The position numbers and the translations under genes were made by a program. Under the pieces are notes generated by a model. The model was not told the DNA's origin and did no database searches. It saw only the letters and a list, made by a program, of their open reading frames with translations. From Moniliophthora roreri (Eukaryota > Basidiomycota > Agaricomycetes > Agaricales > Marasmiaceae), in the NCBI GenBank assembly GCA_001466705.2, contig LATX02000201.1, forward strand, positions 1 to 64,000: DNA of 64,000 bases, in the 5' to 3' direction. The stretch's first letter is position 1, and the number at the start of each line of letters is the position of its first letter. Below, piece by piece: positions 34,165 through 45,387 of the stretch.

Positions 34165-37100
34165 CACTCCTCCTCTGCTAGTACTTGAATGCCTCTCTCA
34201 ACTAGGAACATGCAGCCAGCTTATGATTGTCTACTTCAATAGATATATTTTCAGTAAAGACTTGATCATGCTCTAAGTAATTTCCATCTGCTGATTACTC
34301 TGTCCAAGAACCCTAAACTTGTTTTCTTGGCCACTGAGAACAGGTTACCACAGCATCTGGACCCATAAAAATGACAAACAATGTTGCTTTCAGCATCTCA
34401 CCAACCATCCTGTGTGTTTAGGTGTCAAAGTTGCCCCAGAACCCAACTAAAAAGCACATATTGTTGACATGGTCTCCTTAGTTTCTTTCATATCAGCCAT
34501 TTAGATTCTAAGTACCCAATGTCCCAATAGATGCCAGTGAAACACCAGATGCTCAGCTGCAAAAATCACAGCTGGCTAAGTGACTTGTACACCCATCTTG
34601 ATCATTTTCATCTCTGAACATCTTGCCTCAGGCTCTGCAGATGCCAAAACATACTCAATATCATCTAAATGCTCTATCTGCATACACTAGTCATTGAGGC
34701 TTCAATATGTATCATATTTAGACTTTGTACATGGAATTTACAAACTAGGTTCATGCAACAGATACTAGGACAATCTATACAGACATTTCCTTGTGTAGAT
34801 TTTGAATTCTCTCTGCTAAAAGACCTCCTTCAATGTCAATTGTCTGTATATGCACTCTGGGATCTGAATTCCCAGATCCAGAAGCTGCACCATTAGCAAA
34901 GTGAAGACTTGACACAACTTGGTTCATAGTTGTGTGTTCAACAGTCTTGCCTCCAGCTGCCCGTATGATAATCAATGTTGGGGCAATTCCCTGTAAGAGC
35001 ATATCAAGCTAATTGATAACAAAATAAAAAATTGTTGAACATACAGCAACTTGGTATGCAACAAGTGCAAGTGAAAAAGGTATTGAACCAACAGCATCTG
35101 GATCAAGTAATAAACTGTAAATGACAGCAGTAGTAAGGAAGATGGGGTAGAGGATCCCACTCTCAAGGCTGACAAGGCAAGTAAGAATAAGACCCTAATA
35201 CTAAAGGAGAGTTGAAAACATACATAATAGCTACAATTGTGTTATACTTAGTTTTAATGGCAGGTCCCATATGTTTCCGTGCTTCTTGGCTGATCCACCA
35301 TATGCGACCAGCTACAGAAAGTAAGTTACCATCAGGTTTTCACAAATCTGCCAGGACTGACCTGTAAGCAATGTCAAAATGATATTAACACCCATCTCTG
35401 CAAGCCAAAATGCAGTGTCTATAGTATTGCCCTGAAGGAGCACCTGCACTTTTGCTGGATCAGCAGTGTTGCTAATACCAATAACTTCAAATACAGATGC
35501 AACAATTTCACAGACTAGTACCAGTGCCAGAATGAGCTCAGTAATGCAACTGAACTGAAGGAATACTTACTAGCTAGTGAAAGCATTATGAAGATAAATG
35601 GGAATGCTATCCATTTGGATGAGCCCCATATCACATAGCAGCGGTGGAGCTGAGTAGATTCAAGAGTAAGCATGGGAATTCATAAGGCAGGATTACTATA
35701 AAGGGCATACTAGCATTAAATCTGCTATCATTCTACCTCAAATGGATTAGCGAGTAAATCCAAATGCACAAACAAAATAGGCTTACACCAAGCATGGTGG
35801 CAGAGCTACTTGAAAGCCACTAGAACACTGTCAGTCATGACAAGTCCATGTAAGTAACTTCCCTACATACACCTGGATTGTCTTTGCCTTATCATGCTCC
35901 AAATATGCCAAAAATGATGCCCAATCTTGATTTTTAGTAAATGTAAACCACAGAGTTGCTTCATAGGCATAGGCAAAGGTCTCCAAAACAATAAATGCAC
36001 TTGTCAGGGTGAAAAGTGCTATGGTGAAAAACATATAGAGCACTCTGTTTGGGCAATCTTGTTGGTGGACAAGAATATGGAGTGAAATAATGAATAGGAC
36101 TGTGTAGATGCCTGGCATGGGTTGCATGTCAGATCCCTGTAGTGACTGTGCTGAGGTGTTTGACTTTACCATAGACATAAAACATAACCTAGAGAAACAG
36201 TAGAGCACTGAGAAGATGGAAACTGACAGGAAGAGAGAACATACAGTGAGACTTGCCATTGGCCTCACCAGGATATTGGTAGTTGAATCAAAAGGTGCAA
36301 CATCATCTTCTGTTATAGAGGAGTTGAACATGGTACACAGTCACAGTATGAGGGATGCAATGGACTGAGCTGCTTTTATACTCTTCAATTTCCTTTGTGC
36401 CAAAAGTGTACAGAAAGATCTGTTATTTTGGACTCTATCAAGATGCCATGTGAGATGAGCATTGCATGAGTGATGAGATGAATCTGGAAGTTGTTGATGT
36501 GGTAGAGCAAACATCTGGAGTAGCAGTGATATTGCTGGTCAAAGATCAGCATCATTACACTGAAACCTTGCAACCTGTATGATCTTACACATTTCCTCTA
36601 GTCCTGAATGAGAAATTTGAACCTCTGCTATACCATTAGTGTTGACATAACTGCAGAATATTGAATTACAAGAACATGGATAGGAAACTGAATACTGTGC
36701 TGTAATCCTGGCCAGCTGAGCAATGATTAAATCAATAACAAAATAGATGGTGACATGGATGAAAAATCCTCTGAATCTAAAAACTCCCAAAGAGATAACA
36801 TCACATGGTCCTCAGTCCTTTCTGGGGCTTGAGTGAGATGATCAGGACTCATGGAAAGGTAGTAACAGTTTGTTGAACATCTAAGGCTACTGGATGCAAT
36901 CTGCTGACTGAGGTATGTATGAATAAAGATGCTGTTATGATTGATTGATTGTTGAGACCTGGCCTGAGGTTCCTGCTCATCTGCTTGATTCTTGGGTCTG
37001 GCTAAAAAAAGAAGCACTGATTATCAGTCTTTGAAATTCTATCTTTAGAGTATATCATGATCAGGCTGCTGCCAGTTTGCTTGCCTTGTTGAATATGCTA

Positions 37101-37356
37101 CCCAAACTATAGCAAGGCTTTCATTTTCTTGAGTGCTCAAAGGGTCAAATGAGCCTGACTGGGTGCTGGAGTTATGTGCATGAGGAGAAGTCATCAATCA
37201 GACTTCACAGACAGAAGATCCCTGTTCCTTTGGCTCAATTGAGTGGCCTGGTATCAGATGGATGAATGAAAATACCCTACCAACAGATTGGAGTAGGGGA
37301 AAACCAAAAAGTTGATATGGGTACTGAGTTGCAGGCTTATTGTTGGTCAGTCAAAC
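34165..37356 (-). repeat. dispersed repeat copy D
   Basis: On the minus strand it starts at the shared GTTTGAC edge (37356), carries membrane protein gene D and then about 600 bp homologous to the DNA downstream of gene B (20706-21290) before the match is lost near 34165. It is nearly free of CG dinucleotides. With the flanking helical-repeat gene it forms an inverted counterpart of the 16.9-21.3 kb region. Confidence 0.7.
34775..36331 (-). pseudogene. seven-helix membrane protein, copy D (nonsense mutation)
   Basis: Minus strand, starting MFNSSITEDDVAPF; same exon order as the other copies and last exon with GIAPTLIIIRAAGGKTVE. It has the TAG at 35806-35808 that copy B also has (AAG TAG CTC against AAA TGG TTC in A and E). 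The CpG-type CAA at 35286-35288 is also shared with B. The shared lesions mean B and D descend from one already damaged copy, or that this site is spliced differently in them. CGG in the last exon (34971-34973) is intact. Confidence 0.75.
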
Positions 37357-37739
37357 AGCAACAGGCCTTGCACATAAACTACTACACTTAATCTAAGCCA
37401 TAAAGGCCAGAGTGGTGAGGAAACAAGAACTTATTGTGTGGGCTTTATAGCATCGTGAAGCGTGCACGGAGCAGGAAGTTTTCAGGTGCACGTGGACGAG
37501 CGCTCATGTTCATCCAGATTGAAGCCAATTTTTGAACCATAACGAATATCGTGTTTCAGTAGCCTCCAGGAGATACCATCATTGTCGTTCAGCATGATTC
37601 AGTGAAGGATACATGGATTATAGCTATGACAACAAGTTGGGTAAACAAAACTAGCGTACAACAATGCTGTAAGCGTATCAGTCTGGAATCTAGGAAATCC
37701 ATTCCGCAACACCACCACTACAGCCGGTGCGTGTATGGA
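37357..37739. other. no gene; 3' flank of helical-repeat gene
   Basis: The part near 37740 matches the 3' flank of the related fragment at 17800-17940. Further on the two copies diverge. No other feature. Confidence 0.4.
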
Positions 37740-39440
37740 TTACATGTTCCCAGAGACACTAGCGACAACCTTTCCGGAAAGGTCTTGTACGTTGAATTGA
37801 CCCAAGAAGTCAAAGCTATCCGCACCACCGAGTGTAGACTTCAATGCGAGCGTGTTGATGATCATCGGAGCAATCGTCGAGAAAAAGTTCGCCTCCAACA
37901 AGGGTGTTGACAGATTGCAAGAGACCGCCGTGAGGGTTGCTATTGAGCCAAAGGAAACGTAAGCTGTCGTTACAATGCTTTGGAACGGCGACGTACCACG
38001 AGCCAGAGAATAGGCTGGTAGCAGACTGAAGGCAGGACTGGCGAGCTTCAAAGCATCTCCGAGGGCGCTGAGGACAGCCTTTGCATCGGCACGCCGCCGT
38101 AAGCGAGAGTCATTGACGATGAACGAACGTAAGACTTACATTCACAAGAGGCGCGGTAACACCTGCAACATCAGCGGCAGAGACATCGTCTGAGCCACCC
38201 ATGTTCGCATTGATGGACGCCCGAACAGCAGCGGAGAGTACGGTGTTCACTTCAGCGACGATAAGGCTGAGACTGGTGATACGGTGATATCGTTGGCCTG
38301 AAGGGTATCTGCAAGGAAGTCAATAAAGCCGAGCATTCATAGTAAGTGGTGCTCACCAATCTTTTGAGGGAGCGGCTGGACCTTGGCTCACCGCATCGTC
38401 GATAGTATCCTTAGCCATGCACGGCAAGCATGTGACGAAAGAGGCCTTTCCGACAAGGTCACCCAAGAAGTCGAAGTTGCTCGGGCTGTCCAGCCGAGCC
38501 AATACTCCAAGAGTGTCACTGATTAGAAGCGTAATCGTCGAGGTAAAGGTACCGCCGACGAGGCTGTTGATGGATTGCAGGAGTCCATCAAGAGGATTGC
38601 TAACAAATAAGAACTAACGTCAGTACACATCCAGCAACGAAGCGAGCTGACGATGAAATACCATGAACCGGCGAAGAGATCGGTCACAGACTGGACATTG
38701 GCAGAGCTTGTACGCTTTAGAGCATCTCCCAGAGTGCCGAAGACGGCCTGTAGACCGAGGATTGTCATCAGTAGACCATGCAAGACAATGTCGCAACTTA
38801 CGTTCATAAGAGGAGCCGTGGCGTCGGCAATCTCAGGAGCAGACATCACCAGAAGCGTTCATGCTGACACCGACCGACGCCTTGAAACTTGTCGGTGGCA
38901 GCAGAGAGGGCAGCGTTCACTTCAGCAAGGACTGGACGAAGGGAGCCTATAGTACCGTTAGCAAGATTGAGAACTCGTCAGAGCGGAGCTTGACACACCA
39001 ATCTTCTGAAGGAAAGGCTGAACTTGACTTCTCGCATTTTGGCCGTGCAAGGAAAGCATTCGGATGCATCCTGCGCACCGAGGAGAGAAGTCACCTTTTC
39101 CAAGACCTCGTTAATGTGAGGAGCACTGACGCGACATCGCCAGTATTGACAAGCCCAGCATTAGGAAGTTGCCTAACACTGATAGAACCCGTAGTGACAT
39201 CGCCCAGGTTGACTAGCCCAACGTCACGAAGGCTGATAGAACCGACTTTGACGTCGCCAATGTTGGCGGACCCGACATTAGGCAGTGTAGGGAGAGAAAG
39301 GACGCCCATTCCTCTGGCGCTAACAGGACCTGACTTGACGTTGCCAGCACTGACAAGTCTGACATTGGGAGTGCAGCGTGGGTGGAAGCAGTGGTGGCGG
39401 AAAGGACGTAGATGACAATAAGTCTAGCGAAGGAAGGCAT
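37740..39440 (-). pseudogene. secreted helical-repeat protein, disrupted
   Basis: Minus strand from 39440. The first residues (MPSFARLIVIYVLSATTAS) look like a signal peptide. Next, in a different frame, come about four tandem units of about 22 residues with an NVG..N.GDV.....S pattern (about 39370-39150). Then come about two units of the 150-residue helical repeat (VLAEVNAALSAATDK, LGDALKRTSSANVQSVTDLF, NFDFLGDLVGKASFVTCL, then SFDFLGQFNVQDLSG) and the stop at 37740. The frame breaks after the signal peptide, after MREVK, and at the GDVSAPE segment where two bases are missing. CpG is normal, so this decay is by small indels, unlike the neighbouring repeats. Related to the fragment at 16885-17798. 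Confidence 0.55.
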
Positions 39441-42400
39441 TCTAATAGAGTATTAGAAAATGAAGGAGTGTCATGCTTCGTGGAGCAAATTAAGGCGACT
39501 CCTCTGATGGCTGAAAATTAAACTATGAGTTAGTGAAGATGTGGAGAGTTGGCGTGTTGTGGTGCTTACCTGAACTATTTTTGTCCGCGCGTATGCTCCT
39601 TGGATTGGCATGGCTAACATCTGCAGCTACGCCGATCGCAAGAGCAACTTCCTCAAATAGATCGAGGGTCGAATGCGTCACCAATCGTGCTAACATAGTT
39701 TGTATCTCCGTCCCGAAATGAGGGTGCATGGTTCGAGACCTTCGACTTCCAGTCTACGAGAAAGGCATGCCGAGGTAGGATTCGAAGTTCCCAAAGACCC
39801 AGCTTCCCATTGAATCTCAGGATCACGAGCACCTCGATGTCCTGCACCTATATGACGTCCCAACGTGTGAAGTTTCTACCAGAGCGGGGGTACGGCGAGT
39901 CGGTGCGGGTCAGTATGTAACTCGTAAATCAACTTCTGACACCGAATTGAGCTCAAAGCACGGAAGATGAATATATCACGCACCATGCGACTGCTGCTCC
40001 GCAATACATACGAGTACGTATGATAGGGACCATAATGCTTATGGCATCAACTTTCTCCCCCTGCGTTTCCTAGAGCCTCGATTCAGCCACGGAAGTATCA
40101 AAGGAAAACAGTAGTGTTCGAGAGTTCTTGCAGTATAGTATAGTTCGCAACGATGAGAGTAAGGTTGAAAGAGGATGACCGTGACCGTAGGACTAAGTGC
40201 TCGCAGCCGTAACAAGCCGAAATTCCGAGATGCTCGGACTAATTATGGATGATGTGTAAGCCGCAGACTGCTTGTTTTCGACTGCATCCAGCGACAAACT
40301 TCAGCCCCTGCAGAGCATATCTGCTATCTTTGAGCTCTATCTACTTTGAGCTCTATCTAATTGACTCCGATATCTTATACTGCGGTAGGCAAAACCTTCA
40401 GCCCTTGTTTGAGGCGTACTGAAGCCGAGAACAGGCCTACATGCCTGAGCATCACTATCGGCTACCGTGACGTGATTATCTGAGTGTTCACTCTTCTATC
40501 TTCTATCTGAGCCTATCTCATGTCTTGCTGATTTTAGCCTCATGGCAGATTTTTGTGGTTTACCTTCTGGGAACGCGCTCGGAAACTTTACGATTCGGAG
40601 ACTTGACGGTGAGTTATGGGTGTTATATGTCTGCTTATCTATGTGATCCAGCGGTTTTATGTCAGTGGAGCGCATTAAGTTCGAAACCTTTAGCGTAACA
40701 TGCAGTGAAAAGACATCACTATCGGACTCGCAGAAGTACGTTCCACAAGCCTACTGAGCTTCTAGAGTCCCTTTCTGATCCGCGAAGGCGCATTGCAGCA
40801 ATGTTTCAGTCGCGTTTCCGAATAAGCAACAATTGTTGGAAGCTATTTCGAACGCGAGGCTGCCTGCTTTTCCTGGTAAAGCCGAATTCATTCACGATAC
40901 TTCTGTGCACCTATTCACGTGAATTATCAGCCTTTTATAGGTTGAAAAATGAACAATCATAGGCGAAACAACCCTCACCCTTCTGACATATATTCATATT
41001 CCATTGGTATCCGTGGCTTTGGGGTGCGTTCAAAGATGCTTTTCTTCTGGTCTGGAACGACTATTCACTATCTTTCCGATCTTTTTATAACTTCATACCC
41101 TAGAATAGGTCAAACTGTCCCAACATGCAATGGAAGACTGGTTCACAAGACTAGCTAGTGACTACCGTTATCAAAACCATACTCTCAATAGTCATTCGAT
41201 CAAGCCAGGATGCCTTTTAGACTGAATCGAAAGTTCGCACAACGGTAAGCTTGGACATCTATTATTATTCCATCGATCTCATGAATCTGAGCTACTTGCC
41301 AGCACTGATTACCGTGTTTGTCTATCAGATCGAGCTATTTAAGTCTTGCGACTGTCGCCACCGCTGCGAACACCGCATTGTTGGTGTGAAACGAAGTAGG
41401 GCAGCTTCACAAGTACGCTTCAAGTTCGGGCTCGTGATCAAAGAAACATCCCAGGAAGCGGCCGTCATCCAACGCCCGTCCTATAGCTTCAAGCCGATTA
41501 TGATATGCTCCAGCCTTCCAGTTAGCAGCAACGGATCCCCGTTCAACGTCATTCCATTGGAATAGGACGAAGATACCCTCGAGTCTGTATTGTCATCCTG
41601 AGATGAATTCGTATCCTTGCACTGACTGGCGGCGTCAGAACCAGAGCCAAGGGCCCAAGCGCCTCTGAACTGAGTCCATGATAGATATCAGCCCTTAACT
41701 CGGATCGGTACCCCCATCAGAGCGTTGTAGGGGAGGAGTCGTCATTCCATCAGTGAAGTGCAGATTCTGACTTGTGTTGGCATGATTAAAATGCTTACTC
41801 GGGAATCGGGATGCAGAAAACGACGTTGGCGCGATCATTTCGACGAAAGGCTTATTATGTGTCGTCGTTGTGCTACTGGGGATGCCTTTCAGCTCCATAT
41901 AGTCACACCGAATCTCACGCTAATTTCCATGCTGTCAATTACGGCCATTGACCTGTACGTGCGTACGTTTGTTATGTTGTTGACGTGTGATATTCACGGT
42001 TAATTCTCGACTTCCACTAGTGAAAACAACTTCAGTTTTTGGCGGATACACATAGCTACTGTGTACAACAAAACAAACGACTTTCCGTGTCGCAGTCCTC
42101 ACATTAGACCGAATACTTGGCATGACTAGCAAGAAGGATTCTGACGCTTTCTATCCGACGTCATTTGGGCGCTGCTTATGCTGAAATTCGCATTTGCATT
42201 AAAGCCAGTGCATCATAATTCCACCGTTTTGAGGTCAAATTGACGTGGTCAGCTGCAGGAGACAGATCAACGAAGAAGATATTACGGTTCTGGGAGTCAT
42301 CTGTCCGTCCTCCGGTCCCTCACATCCCGTTCCACATGGCATGGTATCCTCACGCCCCGGGACATTGGAAAGAAGCCGTGCTGAAAACAGGCTAAACAGC

Positions 42401-43241
42401 CTAAACTCGAGGGTCCTTTGGACTCGTCTATTTGCGACATTACAATGTCAGATCCGTATCTCCATGACTTTTCTCGGAACGCCGTCTTGTCAGGGGAAAT
42501 TTGGATAGTATGCCGTGAGCGGCCTGGCATTCGTGGCTGCATGAGCCTTTCCCATTGTGAGTCGACAGGATGCTTGGATTCTGGCCAGAGCCAAGCGCTG
42601 CCGGCTCGAGTGCCAGGTAATGCGAGAATAAAACGTGGTTTTTCACACACGCTTGGAGACTTTGTCGATTTGGTTTGTATGTTGTATGCTCTTTAATGTT
42701 CCTCCGACAACCATTCATATTGCATTTATATCTCGGTAAGTTGCCGTCATGTCGCCTAGATAAACGTTTATTGACCACAATCAGGTCCCAAGGATCGCAG
42801 GCGGCTGCATATCTTGACAATTGGGGGAAACCTCGGTCACCCGAGGTTTTTCCTGAGAATAAAATATGTTCGCAATCTCTCGTTTGGTACCTTAGTCAGA
42901 ATCATGACTCTATGAAGCGATGTAACTGAAGCTCACTTTGCTCCATTCTGCCAAATGGCCGAATCCAGAACAGACATCACCTCATGATCTCCTAAACGGA
43001 AATAGACTCATCAAGAAAAACGTCAACACCTTGTTGTAACGTCTTAGGTTTTAAGGGGCGCGCTCGAAGCAGAGAACGGGCCGCTTGCCTCTATTTGAGT
43101 GCGGGAAGCATCAATATGCTCTTTCTTATATTCAGTGAGTGTTCCCATTGCTCTTGGTTGACATATCTGGAAATTTCATTCGATCTTTCAGGTGTCCGCT
43201 AACTCTCCGAGATGGACATTCACGTCACGTCTCTTTTCGAC
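39441..43241. other. 3.8-kb region without a supported gene
   Basis: CpG content is normal. Open stretches up to 126 codons exist on both strands (for example near 42297-42820) but none shows a domain or splice pattern. A perfect 16-bp tandem duplication (unit CTTTGAGCTCTATCTA) lies at 40328-40359. The 5' part holds the upstream region of the helical-repeat gene and the 3' part the long upstream region of the WOPR gene. Confidence 0.4.
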
Positions 43242-43250
43242 CATATATAT
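43242..43250 (+). promoter_or_regulatory. TATA-like box of the WOPR gene
   Basis: CATATATAT about 41-49 bp upstream of the start codon, in the position where such boxes are seen in this window. Confidence 0.4.
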
Positions 43251-43290
43251 CGAGATTTAAATTATTGGAAGAGACGCTCACACCCCCGCG

Positions 43291-44415
43291 ATGTCCGCTA
43301 CCCCAGTAAACAGATCAGCGACTCATCCTTCACTTCGTCAGTCATTCTTGCTTCCGTCCCCCGCTCATGAGTGAACTGATTGTTTTATTGTAGATATCCG
43401 CGATGCCCAAGATGCCCATGTCGTCCTAGAAGCAGTTCGCTTGAATATGCTGCCGCTGATAAAGCGACGGCTCATATCTAGCGAGCGAGAGATGCTGGCC
43501 AGTGGAAATGTCTTTGTTTGGGAAGAGGCCGAGGATGAGGGCGGACTCCTGAGATGGACGGACGGACGACGATGGTAGAAACATTTGAACGCCTTCTTCA
43601 CCACAAGATTAACTATCTTTTCGTTCAAGGTCGCAAAGTAGAATGCGTGGAGATTATCTTTTCTATGAGGAGAAGGTCGAGACTACTCAAGAAGAGAAAG
43701 ATGCAAAGGCTGCTAGGAGGTAACGAGTCATTTCCTCTTGCCGCCACTCTACTCATCGTTGAGACTTCAGGGCCCGTCGTGCATCAGATCCAACAGCAGT
43801 TCTGCCACCCCCTACCAGGCGTAAAGATCGCCCATCCAAACCTAATGGTTTGACTAAACAAACCTATTCTGCGATAGTACATCTACCCGGATCGACTGAG
43901 ACACGCAAGTGGCATGTAGTTGCATACTTCTCGGTAACTGTCTTTTGCATTCTGCCATACTCCCGACATTCTGACTGTCGTCCTAATAGGGAAATGACTA
44001 TCTCCACCTGCCGTTAATCGAGAATTATGATTACCTTCGGCGTATACGCGTACCAGAAGGAATCTTCTTAAATAGCAAATCGTTATCGTCAAGAATGGAT
44101 CAGTACTCCTGCAATTCAGACGAGGTAGATGGACGTGATATCGATCGATCTACAACATATAACAATAGCGTCTATTCGACACCGACAATGGCATCTACTA
44201 CATTACCGTATCCTCCTCCGCTTTCTCCCCCTTTACCCGGCGATCGGAGTCAACGAGTGTCGTTACCACCACTGTCGTCGCTCGACTATCCAGATAGACC
44301 TAATATACCCCGCCGTCGGACTGGTCCGTTGTTATCCCATCCAAGTACTGATGTATATACACCCCTCTCCATGGAGGATCGCAGAGCATTGGAGCGACTT
44401 CGAATATCATTGTAA
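43291..44415 (+). CDS. WOPR-domain (Gti1/Pac2) transcription regulator
   Basis: Five exons (43291-43336, 43394-43574, 43630-43719, 43771-43933, 43990-44415) join in frame to 301 residues. The WOPR domain is plain: DAHVVLEAVRLNMLPLIKRR, then SGNVFVWEEAEDEGGLLRWTDGRRWSQSRMRG as a split motif, then KPNGLTKQTYSA, then KWHVVAYFSGNDYLHLP. It continues into IENYDYLRRIRVP and a Ser/Pro-rich tail. This family (Ryp1, Wor1, Gti1, Pac2) binds DNA and controls morphological switching, sporulation and mating-type responses in fungi. The C-terminal tail is short compared with many members. No lesion is seen. It acts in the nucleus; targets are unknown here. Confidence 0.88.
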
Positions 44416-45387
44416 TTTATTATTTTATGTTTTCGTAAACTAGCCCCAACCACCATAATACTGGCCAATTTTGTGTAGACCACATTGGCTTCGAAGTTCC
44501 TGTATCATGTCATTGATAAAAATACATCATAAAATCCATATGATGCATAGCGTGAAGCGAATGGGTCAAAAACGCCACCGAATATGACAGTCACGCTAGA
44601 CCAGACCACGGTTGTATATCGCCGAGACTTCGGTTTGCGGTGCTGAATCTGTCCAACTACTCCGAGTCAAAGCATTGAACGGGGATTAGTCCCATTCTCA
44701 AAATTACCCCCCCATACCTTGACGGACTATTTTCAGTAGGAGCTAGACGGGGAACTTTGCCATCTAGCCTTATACAGGTTCTGGACGCCGAGGTAACGCC
44801 GCAACCGATGAGGTTTGTCTAGGATCAATTTGACAAACGAAACCGGGAATATCTGCGGGGTCCACCCTGAGTTTATGGGCCTACATGTCCCCATTACCTT
44901 TTAAACAAAGGAGTATCATCACATAACGTGGACGAGACGAGGATCCTGCCCACAAAAGGATCCGTACCAGTGTGACCACGGTGGCACTTTACGAGGATGA
45001 AAGTGGGGCACCGGCCGGCCAGTTTCTGCTCGGTATTTCTCTTTAGATTAAAATAAATCTCTATTTCAAGTACAAGTTATACGCTCCGGCCCAAGCACCT
45101 CGTCTCGAGAACACTCTGAATCCAGTGTCAAAAACGCGGGGTCGCGTATGACTCGCGACAACGTGACTTTAACGTGATCATGATCATAGTGAGGCTGTGT
45201 TGCATTGATTATCTTTTTTATCTTTTTCCTCTTGCCGTCCTCTTCCATCCGGGGCTCTTGAAGAACAGTTGAATCACAGGCCATTCAGGGTTTAAGGCGG
45301 TAGGTTTCTCGTAACATCCTCGTCAAATCTCTTTGATAAAGGTTCTTTGGCCATCATTGCACATCGCAGCTCCATACAGACTTACCA
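44416..45387. other. intergenic, no gene
   Basis: Between two genes in the same orientation; contains the WOPR 3' flank and the DML1 upstream region. A short poly-C run lies near 44708. No promoter element is clear. Confidence 0.4.
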
